From positions 1 to 58,499 of the IMG/VR virus record IMGVR_UViG_3300038701_003495: DNA of 58,499 nt; one strand, 5' to 3'. Made by a program: the position numbers and the translations under genes. A model generated the notes under the pieces. That model was given only the letters and a program-made list of their open reading frames with translations. It made no database searches and was not told where the DNA came from. This DNA comes from a virus. The stretch's first letter is position 1; every line of letters begins with the position of its first letter. Below are positions 1-8,315 of the stretch, one piece after another.

Positions 1-1
1 A

Positions 2-127
2 TGCTGCCCGGCCGGTGAGGGCGTCGTGATTCGAGTCTGTCGTGATAGTTTGATTGGCCATCGCTAGTTCCGGTCGTGACGTCTAGAAAAATTTCCTCTT
101 CGAAAAACGTCGAGCTATTGCCTCCGG
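2..127. repeat. Left copy of terminal direct repeat
   Basis: These 126 bases are identical to 58374-58499, and base 1 (a) differs from base 58373 (c). The repeat covers the first 61 bases of the large gene that starts at 58433, so that gene's start appears twice. Such an overlap normally means a circular or circularly permuted genome assembled into one contig, and a length near 127 fits an assembler k-mer. A true short terminal repeat is less likely. Confidence 0.9.
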
Positions 128-151
128 TGCAGGTGACTGTGTAGGCGACCA

Positions 152-1807
152 TCACGCATCGCTGTTTCTAACCGCAGTGACGGAACCACCCGAACTGGTA
201 AGCGAGCCCGTGGTTTCGAATGGCTTGATAGGCGTCACCCCACCATCACGGACCCTCACGAAGAGGGTCCTCGTGCTGTCGAAAATAGTGGTGAAACTCT
301 CACTTACAGCGGCCGCCAGCTTGTCGATGTAGCTCACGAACAGATTGTTGCCAGCCGTTGCGTTGTCGCTCGAAAAGTCAGTTGAAGCGATGGTGAACGT
401 GCTGCCCGTGTAAGATGTATAGGCAACACGTCGGTAGATGCCCGAATCAAGCTGGATACGAATCGTGCCCGACGCCGGCGTGTCCGTTGGAATGGTGGAG
501 TCGCAAACCACCGACGTTTCCGCGCCACCCGAAAGAGTCGTGTCGAGTGTTAGTTGGTCCAGGTCGAGACCACCCGAACCGTCTTCAGGCCCAACGAGGA
601 CCCGGTCTTCACCGGAGGCTAGGCCCGCCACCGAGAAGGTGACGTTGTTGGGTGGCGAAATCTGAGAGTTGGTGAGGTCAAATACTTGGTCAGCGGCTGA
701 CAGGTCGGCTGGCTGTATCCCAACCCCGTAGGCCCCGATGATGCTAGAGCCGGTATAGGTGCCAAGGAAGCAACGCTTGTTCACCGACCTTGCCGTCACT
801 GTTCCTGCGGTAGCTGTTGCACTCGAGGTACCACCAGTAACGGTGTTCGCATTGGGGGCCACCCCGGTGAGGAGCTGAATCCAAAGCGTCCCGGTGGTCC
901 CGTTGTCATCGAGAGCGAGAAGGAGCCCGGTTCCAGCCGTCGCACCGCTGCCCCAAGATAGAACCTCATCCTCTTGGAATGGCCCGCCGCTTTCGCTGGA
1001 GTAGTCCACCTCGTGGGTGATGCCCCTAAAAAGTGCACCGTTGATGCCGTGGATTGTCTGGGCTGTTCCGCGACGCGTAATCCACTTGGCTCGCTCGTAG
1101 AGGTCGGCGATCGACTGGCTGCCCTTGTCCCACTGAGAATAGTAATTCTCGTCGGAGCCATCGGCATCAACATCGAGCCCCTGGTATCCCTCCGTGTTGG
1201 CGATGGTGCCCCATCCCGAAATCGTCCCAGCGACGGTCTGGTTGTTGAGGTCGGGTTCGGTGCTAATTGCGGCCGTGCTGTTGCCCTCGCCCAGCGTAGC
1301 GGTGAACTCGTCGTAGGTATCACCAAGCTCGCGCGCGAAGACGCGAATCCGCTTGCCGTCGATGTCGCTACCGCCCGTTCTCGTCTTCACAAGGATGCGA
1401 AGCAGAATCGATTGAGAGGCATCCTCGTTAAGCCCAGTCCCCCAGAAGCTGGTCAGTATGGCGTTGTTTTGAACCACTTGCAGCTCGGTACCCGACTCCA
1501 CCGAACCAACAACCACGAGCCCACTGTAGAGTGTGTCGCCACCGTCTTGAGAGATCGAGCAGTCGTATAGGCGCTGCGCCACGGTGTCGTCGATGTTGTA
1601 CGGCGCATTCAGCGTGAAGATCTTGTCGGTTGACCGTTCCGCAGGTGTCTCGCTCGTGATGTCGAGCAAGTCGTCACCAGAAGCAATGGCGTCATCCGCG
1701 AGCCCGGAAAGCCATCGGTAAAACTCTAGTCCCGTGTAGGTACTTGAACCGGAAACGCTGCGAATGTCGCCGTCTGCCTGAATCTCGAAATCGTCGCCAA
1801 TAGCCAT
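152..1807 (-). CDS. Putative virion structural / adhesion protein, 551 aa
   Basis: I do not recognise a named domain. The protein is rich in Gly, Ser, Thr and Asp and low in Lys and Cys, typical of beta-structured tail fibre or adhesin proteins, and long proteins of this look are common at the end of phage tail operons. It follows the YD-repeat gene after 2 bp. Its TGA stop at 152 overlaps an ATG (TGATG). The next clear gene in the circle starts at 58433 (equal to 61). Its place downstream of the lysis genes suggests a host-range cargo protein carried on the virion. Confidence 0.75.
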   Translation of the reverse strand: MAIGDDFEIQADGDIRSVSGSSTYTGLEFYRWLSGLADDAIASGDDLLDITSETPAERSTDKIFTLNAPYNIDDTVAQRLYDCSISQDGGDTLYSGLVVVGSVESGTELQVVQNNAILTSFWGTGLNEDASQSILLRILVKTRTGGSDIDGKRIRVFARELGDTYDEFTATLGEGNSTAAISTEPDLNNQTVAGTISGWGTIANTEGYQGLDVDADGSDENYYSQWDKGSQSIADLYERAKWITRRGTAQTIHGINGALFRGITHEVDYSSESGGPFQEDEVLSWGSGATAGTGLLLALDDNGTTGTLWIQLLTGVAPNANTVTGGTSSATATAGTVTARSVNKRCFLGTYTGSSIIGAYGVGIQPADLSAADQVFDLTNSQISPPNNVTFSVAGLASGEDRVLVGPEDGSGGLDLDQLTLDTTLSGGAETSVVCDSTIPTDTPASGTIRIQLDSGIYRRVAYTSYTGSTFTIASTDFSSDNATAGNNLFVSYIDKLAAAVSESFTTIFDSTRTLFVRVRDGGVTPIKPFETTGSLTSSGGSVTAVRNSDA

Positions 1808-1809
1808 AT

Positions 1810-2217
1810 CTAGCTCCGTGTCACCGACGAGAGATTCCCGTCGTCATCATACTCTAGTGCTGTGGTGTATTTTCCATCGGTTACCTCCGTGAGGTTCCCG
1901 TTGTTGTCGTAGAAATAGTTCAGTGTCTCGGCATCATCGTAGGCCTTGGCCACGAGGTTCCCGTCGTCGTCGTACGACAGGCGAGCGACCGTGGGCCCAA
2001 TCTCTCGAAGTCTCTTGACCGGCAAGTAGGGGTTGTCGTTGATGACGCCAGGCGAGTTCCCATCGACCTCGACCACAGTTGTCTCGGGGACTGTGACCTC
2101 AACGACGTTGACTTCTTTTGTCACTGACACGTCACCGCCTGACGACTCAGCGATTACCTGCACCTGCTCGACGGAAACCGAGATGAGCGGTGGGCTATCG
2201 GCACAAACGCTCGTCAT
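1810..2217 (-). CDS. Small tail protein with RHS-like YD repeats, 135 aa
   Basis: The N-terminal half is Val/Thr/Glu-rich and probably beta. The C-terminal half carries three tandem Tyr-Asp-x-x-Gly-Asn-Leu motifs about 20 residues apart (YDDDGNL, YDNNGNL, YDDDGNL), the signature of YD repeats in RHS proteins and wall-associated proteins. Here they form only a short strip with no toxin domain. The start overlaps the upstream stop by 4 bp. The likely role is a fibre or spike segment. Confidence 0.75.
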   Translation of the reverse strand: MTSVCADSPPLISVSVEQVQVIAESSGGDVSVTKEVNVVEVTVPETTVVEVDGNSPGVINDNPYLPVKRLREIGPTVARLSYDDDGNLVAKAYDDAETLNYFYDNNGNLTEVTDGKYTTALEYDDDGNLSSVTRS

Positions 2218-2564
2218 GCAGAAACCCGATGGTCAAGAATGAAGTCGCTGGGGCCGATCAAGACCTTCCTCACTGAACCCATATTGATTGCGATCTCGTA
2301 GATGCCACGAAGACCATCCGCCTCCCAGGCTGAAGTGTCCGCGTTGGCAAAGGTGAGCGTTAACTCGCCCGCCGTGCCGTTGGTCACAACGATGTTGCCG
2401 GAAAAGTCGAGTAATTCAGTGGACCCCACCGCCTTCGTCTTTCGCACCTTAGCCTCGAATGTCGCACCAGTGATATCGATCGCCCCACCACTCACCTTGT
2501 ATCGAAATATTTCGACGTGCTGTGTTCCTGCGGTGAAACAGATGGTGTGCCTGTTCGATTGCAT
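2214..2564 (-). CDS. Tail-fibre-like beta protein, 116 aa
   Basis: Unnamed family. The pattern (hydrophobic strand, GAAIDITGATFEAKVR-like stretch, then strands ending in a conserved-looking ILDHRV tail) resembles the N-terminal sandwich domains of baseplate or fibre proteins, and the 97-aa gene at 5983-6276 has a similar design. The ATG shares a base with the upstream TAA (TAATG at 2564), so translation is probably coupled to the spanin gene. Its role is inferred from position among tail fibre genes. Confidence 0.65.
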   Translation of the reverse strand: MQSNRHTICFTAGTQHVEIFRYKVSGGAIDITGATFEAKVRKTKAVGSTELLDFSGNIVVTNGTAGELTLTFANADTSAWEADGLRGIYEIAINMGSVRKVLIGPSDFILDHRVSA

Positions 2565-3001
2565 TACCGCCCCCCGATCCACAGGCCGACGCCAGCGCCG
2601 ACCGCGCCAAAGAATGCAGCCACAGCACCAGAGATCCCAATAACCTCAAGCGTCGACCAAGACGTTGCGGGCTCAACCTCAAGAACGCGGGCCGCCATTT
2701 CGGCACGGGCCACACGAAGATTTCGCTCGACCGCCTTTTTGCAGAGGCCCGGGTATTGGTCCAAGCGTAAGAGGCGACGGTGTATGTCGTCGGCGAGCAG
2801 AGGTGGCATCACAGTCGAGTCACCACGCTTGCATGGCGGTGACTTCAGATCACCGTTCACGTCGAGACACTTGTGTCGCGGCAGTGCCGACTTGATCAGT
2901 GGCACCGGTGGACAGTCGACGTCACTCACCGCGGCGGTCGAGGTAGTCGCCAAGAGAACTGTCAGCAGCGGCAGCGACAATTTCACGATCTGATTCTTCA
3001 A
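2564..3001 (-). CDS. Putative outer spanin subunit / secreted lysis protein, 145 aa
   Basis: A TTG start at 3001 is preceded by GGAG seven bases away. It gives a positively charged N-terminus (KNQIVK), a hydrophobic core and a TSTAAV signal-peptidase-like site. The gene overlaps the i-spanin gene by 80 bp in another frame, as Rz1 genes overlap Rz. Unlike Rz1 it has no lipobox. It contains four Cys in the mature part and ends in a Gly/Ala-rich hydrophobic segment (IGISGAVAAFFGAV) that could be a second membrane anchor. It could be an unusual o-spanin or another envelope protein. Confidence 0.55.
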   Translation of the reverse strand: MKNQIVKLSLPLLTVLLATTSTAAVSDVDCPPVPLIKSALPRHKCLDVNGDLKSPPCKRGDSTVMPPLLADDIHRRLLRLDQYPGLCKKAVERNLRVARAEMAARVLEVEPATSWSTLEVIGISGAVAAFFGAVGAGVGLWIGGR

Positions 3002-3170
3002 GTTCTCTCTCCGCGTCCTTCTTTGCTTCGACCTTTTCCCGGTCAGCGGTTTCTCTTGCCAGTTTGGCTGCCTGCTTGAGATGCCCGACGCCCCTTCGCC
3101 CAAAGACAAAGCCGGCGGCCAAGGCCCCAAGAGTTGCGACCAGCGCCACTACTCCTGCGACTACGCTCAC
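2922..3170 (-). CDS. Putative inner-membrane spanin (Rz-like), 82 aa
   Basis: An N-terminal transmembrane segment (about residues 2-24, SVVAGVVALVATLGALAAGF) is followed by a highly charged Lys/Glu helix (about 30-65), the plan of i-spanins, which link inner and outer membranes in the last lysis step. It overlaps the holin-like gene by 4 bp and the signal-peptide gene downstream by 80 bp. The layout endolysin, holin, Rz, Rz1-like supports the call; sequence alone would not. Confidence 0.65.
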   Translation of the reverse strand: MSVVAGVVALVATLGALAAGFVFGRRGVGHLKQAAKLARETADREKVEAKKDAERELEESDREIVAAAADSSLGDYLDRRGE

Positions 3171-3496
3171 GTCTGTTTCACGCCGATACGCTCATCTTTG
3201 CCAAGAAAGGTCTGGCGAGTGAGCTTGTGGACGTGGCCAACCGCGAACCCGAGAACGCAACCGAGAAGTATTCGCTCGCCCACCCCCATCGATTCGTGCT
3301 CGACCCCAGGTATCCACATCGCACCGATGCAGAGAACAATCGGCAGAAGCGGCGCCACCCGAGCGAACGCGGCCGAGTTGTTAAGCTCTGGAGCCGCCTT
3401 CTTGAGACTTCCGATCAACGCCCAAACGGCCGTCATCAGAATCAGGTTAGAGGGTCGCATCAGAATATCGACCAGTACGGTCGTGCCCATTTCCAT
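3167..3496 (-). CDS. Putative holin, 109 aa
   Basis: The protein has hydrophobic segments at about residues 6-27, 46-62 and 75-90 and a charged C-terminus (KLTRQTFLGKDERIGVKQ), matching small phage holins with two or three membrane helices. It lies 1 bp after the amidase gene and directly before the spanin pair. By analogy it permeabilises the inner membrane to release the amidase. Confidence 0.65.
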   Translation of the reverse strand: MEMGTTVLVDILMRPSNLILMTAVWALIGSLKKAAPELNNSAAFARVAPLLPIVLCIGAMWIPGVEHESMGVGERILLGCVLGFAVGHVHKLTRQTFLGKDERIGVKQT

Positions 3497-3497
3497 A

Positions 3498-4100
3498 TCA
3501 CTTGCTCACTTTCTGTTGGTGTAGTTGGAGCATTTCGCAAACGCCCAATCTCAAAACGCAAACGAGCTGCTCTTGAACGGTCTCGTCTTGAAGTTGCTCC
3601 CAGTTCACGGGGTTGCTCAGGTAAAGCAGCTCCGCCAAGACGGCGTCGGCAGCGAACCATCCCAACACAGCCCGGGGAGCCTGCAGCCAATCGTCTTCAG
3701 CGATAGCCGGGTCATCGTAGGCAGCAATCACCGTCGTTCGGCGTCTATTGTCGAACTCCCGTGGAAGCGCTCGAGCCATAGCCGCGCACACCGACTCGGC
3801 ACGGCTGTTGCCAGGCCAGTGGTAGAACTCGACGCCGTGGCAGGCCTCGTTTCGATGTGCATTGTTGTGCAGCGACAGGACCCAATCGGCTTGGTGCGCT
3901 TCCTCTGCCCACTGCCTTTCTCTTGGGCTGAGACTGGCGTCGGTCTCTCGATCCATCACCGCATCGACGGGGAGGTCTCCCAGCGACGCAATCAGACGAT
4001 GCCCGATTTCGAGAACAACGTTCTTCTCCATGACGCCCTCTCGGACGGCGCCACTCTGATTCCCGCCGTGACCGACGTCGATTAACAGCCGCATATTCAT
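3498..4100 (-). CDS. N-acetylmuramoyl-L-alanine amidase endolysin (Amidase_3), 200 aa
   Basis: The enzyme cleaves the amide bond between muramic acid and the peptide stem. The Amidase_3 zinc ligands are visible: DVGHGG (His11), a Glu in VMEKN (Glu25) and SLHNN (His78). A C-terminal Glu in LAELLYLSNP fits the catalytic position of the family. There is no signal peptide and no wall-binding domain, so it is a single-domain endolysin that needs a holin. It overlaps the upstream coiled-coil gene by 4 bp and heads the lysis group. Confidence 0.9.
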   Translation of the reverse strand: MNMRLLIDVGHGGNQSGAVREGVMEKNVVLEIGHRLIASLGDLPVDAVMDRETDASLSPRERQWAEEAHQADWVLSLHNNAHRNEACHGVEFYHWPGNSRAESVCAAMARALPREFDNRRRTTVIAAYDDPAIAEDDWLQAPRAVLGWFAADAVLAELLYLSNPVNWEQLQDETVQEQLVCVLRLGVCEMLQLHQQKVSK

Positions 4101-4411
4101 AACTGCTCTTCGTCCTCTCCGACGATAGCGTTCCGAATCATCAACGTCGCTTCTTCGATCGACTGAGTGGCCCGTTCTAGTGAGGCAAGCCGAACCTCTG
4201 TCTTTTGAGCAACGCCGAACAGCCTCGACAGGGAATCGGAAATGATTCGAGTCTCTTCTTTCAGTTCTCGGAGAATCGCAGCCAAACCGGCCGAGCTCTC
4301 ACGGTCCGAGTATTGTTGGCGACGGAACGACTCGACTTTGGAACCCAGAAGCTTAACCTTTCGGTCGACTGCGTTGATGTCGTCTTTGGTGGCTATTTCA
4401 CTCTTCGCCAT
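4097..4411 (-). CDS. Coiled-coil protein of unknown function, 104 aa
   Basis: No family is recognised. The sequence is nearly all amphipathic helix with heptad-like spacing (about residues 8-95) and no membrane segment or Cys. It sits between a membrane coiled-coil gene and the amidase with 4- to 14-bp overlaps, so it is co-translated with the lysis genes. It might be a lysis regulator or a virion assembly factor. Confidence 0.65.
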   Translation of the reverse strand: MAKSEIATKDDINAVDRKVKLLGSKVESFRRQQYSDRESSAGLAAILRELKEETRIISDSLSRLFGVAQKTEVRLASLERATQSIEEATLMIRNAIVGEDEEQL

Positions 4412-4742
4412 TTCGTTTCCTTCCTAGAGTCGTGCTCATCCACGGTTGACGGACCAGCCATTGCCAAATCAGAAGCGCCAGAATGATCACCCCCGTCGCT
4501 TGCCATTTCCACGCGTCGAGAGCCTCGACCCTCCCCTCAATTTTGAATAGGCGAACCTCGAGCCGGCTGGTGACCTCTTGAGCAACGAGAAGCCGGTCGA
4601 GCTTGCCGTTGATCTCCTTAAGTTCGGCCTTTCGAGCTTGGTCGCTTATCTCCGAACCACGGCGGTATTCCTCCAAAGACGAGACGCGCTCGCGCACCGA
4701 ACCAGCGGAGAAAAACGAGACCACCAAGAGCATGTGAATCAT
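4398..4742 (-). CDS. Membrane protein with coiled coil, 114 aa
   Basis: The ATG at 4742 overlaps the preceding stop as ATGA. There is a hydrophobic N-terminus (IHMLLVVSFFSAG), a charged coiled coil (about 20-75) and a second strong membrane helix (about 82-100, GVIILALLIWQWLV). This two-anchor plan next to lysis genes resembles antiholin-like or accessory lysis proteins. No family is named with confidence. Confidence 0.65.
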   Translation of the reverse strand: MIHMLLVVSFFSAGSVRERVSSLEEYRRGSEISDQARKAELKEINGKLDRLLVAQEVTSRLEVRLFKIEGRVEALDAWKWQATGVIILALLIWQWLVRQPWMSTTLGRKRNGEE

Positions 4743-5986
4743 TGCCAACTGTTCCCTTCTTCAACATCGGGGTCGTAGTCAGCCCCGGTAGTTGTTAGCG
4801 ACGAGACGTAGGCTTTGTTTCCAAGTACGCGGAAGTTCGAGGGGTTCGAATTGCACTGGATTCCGTGCCGAGTGTCGATGAAGTTGCAGTCGAGAATGGT
4901 AATGTCGTCACACGAAGTACCACTACCGATAATTACCCCATCGGGCGCGCCTCCGGTCCCAGTGTACGTGTCACGAACGGTCAACCGCTCGACCCAAATG
5001 TCGTTGTTGGTGCCCGCAGCTACCTGGAATCCCGCACCTACATCCTCGCAATAGTTGTCGATAATCTTGATGTTCTCGCAGTTCCCGTGCACAGCAATCG
5101 ACGACCAGGCCGGCAAGTCTCCGCCCCCACCTCCTACAAGTCTTGAGTTTGTCTTGAGGTGGTTCCCACGAATCAGGCCGTTGGTGTTGTCACCGAGCTT
5201 GACGAGCTTTCGTTCGATGTTGGTGAGGACGTTTCCGATGAGTTCAAAGTCGGTATTCGAGCCCATCAAGAAACCTCCCGCGTTGGCGGAGGTACCGACT
5301 AGGCCACCTGTCCCGAGACGGTTGGCGCGATTGTCGCGTGCGTAAACCCGGGTTCCGTGCTGCAGGTACCCGATCTCAAGATAACAGTCTTCAGCATCGC
5401 ATCGAGTGAGATGAACGTCATCGACATACCACGAGCCCGCACAGGCTCCGTAGACGTTTCGAAAGAAGATGTCCTCCATGACCAAGCCACCGAGGTCATA
5501 GACTTCACCATCGGCCCTAATGCCTGCACGCGCACCCCGGCCTCCGCCGGCGGGATTCCATGAATCCGAGAACCCCGAAGCATGGTGGGCTAGGCGGTTC
5601 CCATCCATCGTGAAGCCGCCCCTGAATGTGACGTCGACCCCAGTGACATTGAACATCGCGTTCCAGTCGCCAAAGTTTACCTGAGGCTTGTGTTTGAACG
5701 TCACGCCTGGCGAAGCGATCAGGTTGGTCCCCGCCTTCACGTCGATTTGCTCGATGAGGTAGGTACCTGGACGCGCTACCACCAGCGTACCGCCACCTGC
5801 CGGAAGCGCGTCTATTTCGGCCTGGATGAACGCAGAGGCATCAGTGACACCATCGTTGGGTGCACTCGAGTAGCGCTCGTAAGAGCGATTGATAGCGCCA
5901 CCGATTCCCGCCCTGAGAGCAATTCTTGACTGCTCGGAAGATATCGAGAAGCTCGACGGTGGCTGCTTGATCAGAATGCTGCTCAT
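4739..5986 (-). CDS. Pectate-lyase-like tailspike, 415 aa
   Basis: After a short N-terminal attachment segment comes the standard opening of pectate-lyase-3 beta-helix proteins (APNDGVTDASAFIQAEID, then PAGGGTLVVARPGTYL), followed by repeated short strands with Asn ladders (IRGNHLKT, IIDNYCED, ILDCNFID, VLGNKAYV) up to the C-terminus. Such trimeric beta-helix spikes bind and often cleave surface polysaccharide. Asp and Glu residues in the helix could be catalytic but cannot be assigned. It overlaps the 97-aa upstream gene by 4 bp. Confidence 0.85.
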   Translation of the reverse strand: MSSILIKQPPSSFSISSEQSRIALRAGIGGAINRSYERYSSAPNDGVTDASAFIQAEIDALPAGGGTLVVARPGTYLIEQIDVKAGTNLIASPGVTFKHKPQVNFGDWNAMFNVTGVDVTFRGGFTMDGNRLAHHASGFSDSWNPAGGGRGARAGIRADGEVYDLGGLVMEDIFFRNVYGACAGSWYVDDVHLTRCDAEDCYLEIGYLQHGTRVYARDNRANRLGTGGLVGTSANAGGFLMGSNTDFELIGNVLTNIERKLVKLGDNTNGLIRGNHLKTNSRLVGGGGGDLPAWSSIAVHGNCENIKIIDNYCEDVGAGFQVAAGTNNDIWVERLTVRDTYTGTGGAPDGVIIGSGTSCDDITILDCNFIDTRHGIQCNSNPSNFRVLGNKAYVSSLTTTGADYDPDVEEGNSWQ

Positions 5987-6276
5987 TCGAAGACCCTCGG
6001 GACGAGAATCTTGAAGCCTCGAAATGTCTGCACCCCATCAGAGCCATCATCTGACTTGATGCGGGCTTCGTGGATGCCTGGGACCAAATCGTCGGAGGCG
6101 ACTTGAAAGTGAAAGCTACCTGCGGACGCATCATCAATAACCCCGGCAACTTCGAGGAGTGTGTCGCCCTGCATCACTTGCAAGGTCAGCGAGTACCCAG
6201 TGAGGTCCACACCGTCCCAAGTGACGTCGATTGTCGGGAGCGTGTCGCCCTCAACTATTTCGAAGATAGCTTCCAT
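5983..6276 (-). CDS. Small beta-sandwich tail/baseplate protein, 97 aa
   Basis: The sequence reads as a short beta domain (FEIVEGDTLPTIDVTW, then DLTGYSLTLQV, then GIHEARIKSDDG), a design common in phage fibre-attachment or upper-baseplate domains. It immediately precedes the beta-helix spike with a 4-bp overlap, so it may be a spike adaptor or chaperone. The function is inferred from pattern and position. Confidence 0.65.
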   Translation of the reverse strand: MEAIFEIVEGDTLPTIDVTWDGVDLTGYSLTLQVMQGDTLLEVAGVIDDASAGSFHFQVASDDLVPGIHEARIKSDDGSDGVQTFRGFKILVPRVFE

Positions 6277-6283
6277 GTTGATA

Positions 6284-7546
6284 CTAGGGCGCGTAGGAAC
6301 TCAGGGCGACTGAGAAGCGCAGCGAGGCTGTCGAGGCGTCGTCAAAGCTGCCCGTGAATATGGCCAAGGCGCACACCAGGTCACCGGTGATTGTGAAACG
6401 GTTGAGTGTGTTGGTGCTTGACCCTAGGCCCCCCCAGAACGCGCCGTCCTGGCTGAATGATGGTCTGTAGAAACCTACTGAGAACTGCTCCCCCGCTGTG
6501 CTGTCGGTCGAAAGCATGTAGTAGCGAATCTGAGAGGCTTCTAATGGCCTTCGAAAGCAATACGTTCCGTAGGCCCGGCTAACCACTGCGTTGCCATCGG
6601 GGACCAGAACACTCGAAATCTGTTGAGGCACAAATTTTGGTTCTACAGACCCCGTCTTAAGGTGCCCCAGAAGCGAAACATCTGCTGTGCTCGTGCTTCG
6701 TGGATTGTAAACCACGACCTCGAGTTCATCGCCTGCGGCAGGAAGAGGAGGCAGCGGTATTCGATAGAACGCCGATCCGATGCCAGGAAACAGATAGCCA
6801 TCATAGCGCCACTCGCCAAGCTGGCTACGCCAACGAACGAACAGTTCAACGGGCAAAGCCTCTCCGGTTGTGTTGTAGGCAACGTCCACTGGCCAGGCAC
6901 CGCCACCTAGCCATACATCGAGATAGGTCGGCTGAGACGAGCGCCCGATCACCTTAAGGGCAGACCCCGCGTTCTCTGAGCGATTCGAGACCAGAATCAC
7001 CTCAGTCGAGGCCGCCAGCGTATCGTTGTCGTAGGAAACCATCGCGATGGTCTTATTGTCACCGACGCTTGCAACACCCTCGGCACTCTCTTGCCAAGAG
7101 CGCGTGCCTTCGACGGTCGCCGTACCCGACCCATCGTCTGGATCGTCGACGTGGCAACGGGCCCAACGCTTCTTGATCGACCAACGAGTGCTTAGGATCT
7201 TTCGTCCACCAACCGAGTCATAGTCGGCGAGGAGAAACTCGCGTTTGTCGGGCGCGCAAGACGACACGGCTAGGCCTGGGTCACACACAGTAACAACCGC
7301 CCATTTGCTCTTGTCGTCGGACTCATCGCACCAAATACGAACCGCCCTCGAGGTTCCCGGCTTAACGGTGACCGTGAGCGACAGCGTGTTCGTCACGTCC
7401 ATCTCTGCCATGTCGATCGGCAACGTATGGGGAGTCGCCGAAAGCGACGCCGCCGTAACACCGGTCTTCGCGGTCGTCACCAGGACCGAGGAGTCGGTGA
7501 CGCCGAAAAGAAGCGCCCCAAGGGTTAGAAAGGTCTTAAGGTTCAT
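6284..7546 (-). CDS. Putative tail fibre/receptor-binding protein with hydrophobic N-terminus, 420 aa
   Basis: The ATG at 7546 is chosen because it lies just after the upstream stop at 7563. The start KTFLTLGALLFGVTDSS looks like a signal peptide or membrane anchor, which is odd for a virion protein. The rest is beta-rich with no named domain, and has four Cys in the first 110 mature residues. It lies between two fibre-like genes in the tail region. It could be an exported or virion-membrane-interacting protein. Confidence 0.65.
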   Translation of the reverse strand: MNLKTFLTLGALLFGVTDSSVLVTTAKTGVTAASLSATPHTLPIDMAEMDVTNTLSLTVTVKPGTSRAVRIWCDESDDKSKWAVVTVCDPGLAVSSCAPDKREFLLADYDSVGGRKILSTRWSIKKRWARCHVDDPDDGSGTATVEGTRSWQESAEGVASVGDNKTIAMVSYDNDTLAASTEVILVSNRSENAGSALKVIGRSSQPTYLDVWLGGGAWPVDVAYNTTGEALPVELFVRWRSQLGEWRYDGYLFPGIGSAFYRIPLPPLPAAGDELEVVVYNPRSTSTADVSLLGHLKTGSVEPKFVPQQISSVLVPDGNAVVSRAYGTYCFRRPLEASQIRYYMLSTDSTAGEQFSVGFYRPSFSQDGAFWGGLGSSTNTLNRFTITGDLVCALAIFTGSFDDASTASLRFSVALSSYAP

Positions 7547-7562
7547 AGTAGCTGCTCTCTGT

Positions 7563-8303
7563 CTAAGGGTTCTCAACGTCGACCTGGAAATCGACAATCG
7601 TGTGTTTGCGATTCGCTCCGGCAACGTCCCAGATGCCAACCAGAGAAATGGTCAGGTCGGTATCCGTGACATCGACCTCAGTGACGCTGTCGTCCGATGC
7701 GCTGGGCTTAACGAGCTGTGTTACCGCTCCGGCGTCGCCTTCCGCGTTCATCACGCCCCCCACCGCGAGTTTTCCGGGCGAGCCGATGGACTTGATGCGA
7801 GCCCTTCCTTGAATGACGACCCACTGCCTCTCGGTGCCGGAGGTGAAGCTGTCTTCGTAGTCGAGCGGGTAGAAGGTGCTGCCGGCGTTCATCCAAAGCC
7901 CAAGTTCGAAGTCACCGCCGTCGGTCGACTCGATCATGACAACGGCATGGAATCGAATCGTCATGCCGGCATAGAGGTCAGGCACGGTTATGGTGCCGAC
8001 TCCGGTTCCACCGATCACCTCAGAGGTGAAGTTGCTGCTCTCCCCGGCGTCGGCCTCTAGCAGCTCAATGGTGTGCTCATTCATGTCGTCCAGAACGGTA
8101 CTGAGCTGATCGTTTGTGCCCTTTACCAGCGCTTGCCCGCCGTACGTCTCGATGGCGTTGCTCAATTCCTCTTGAACGGCGTTGAGCCAGTCATCGGTGA
8201 TCACAGTCGCAGGTGTCGGTACCGATGGGTCGCCGTCGGTAAACCCGTCTTTGCCTGACCCGTGCAGGTCCACATCGACGTCTGATCCATCTATTCTGTG
8301 CAT
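7563..8303 (-). CDS. Putative tail fibre protein, 246 aa
   Basis: The N-terminus resembles many fibre proteins: a short polar start, then TPATVITDDWLNAVQEELSN, a common motif in tail fibres next to the baseplate. The remainder is beta-rich with alternating polar residues. It lies 12 bp after the gp48-like gene, where Mu encodes its fibre. Confidence 0.65.
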   Translation of the reverse strand: MHRIDGSDVDVDLHGSGKDGFTDGDPSVPTPATVITDDWLNAVQEELSNAIETYGGQALVKGTNDQLSTVLDDMNEHTIELLEADAGESSNFTSEVIGGTGVGTITVPDLYAGMTIRFHAVVMIESTDGGDFELGLWMNAGSTFYPLDYEDSFTSGTERQWVVIQGRARIKSIGSPGKLAVGGVMNAEGDAGAVTQLVKPSASDDSVTEVDVTDTDLTISLVGIWDVAGANRKHTIVDFQVDVENP

Positions 8304-8315
8304 TCTGTCTGGTCC

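Noticed and set aside
974-1570. Plus-strand frame opposite the 551-aa gene
   Set aside because: It is antisense within a tightly packed minus-strand string; no ribosome site or recognisable domain.
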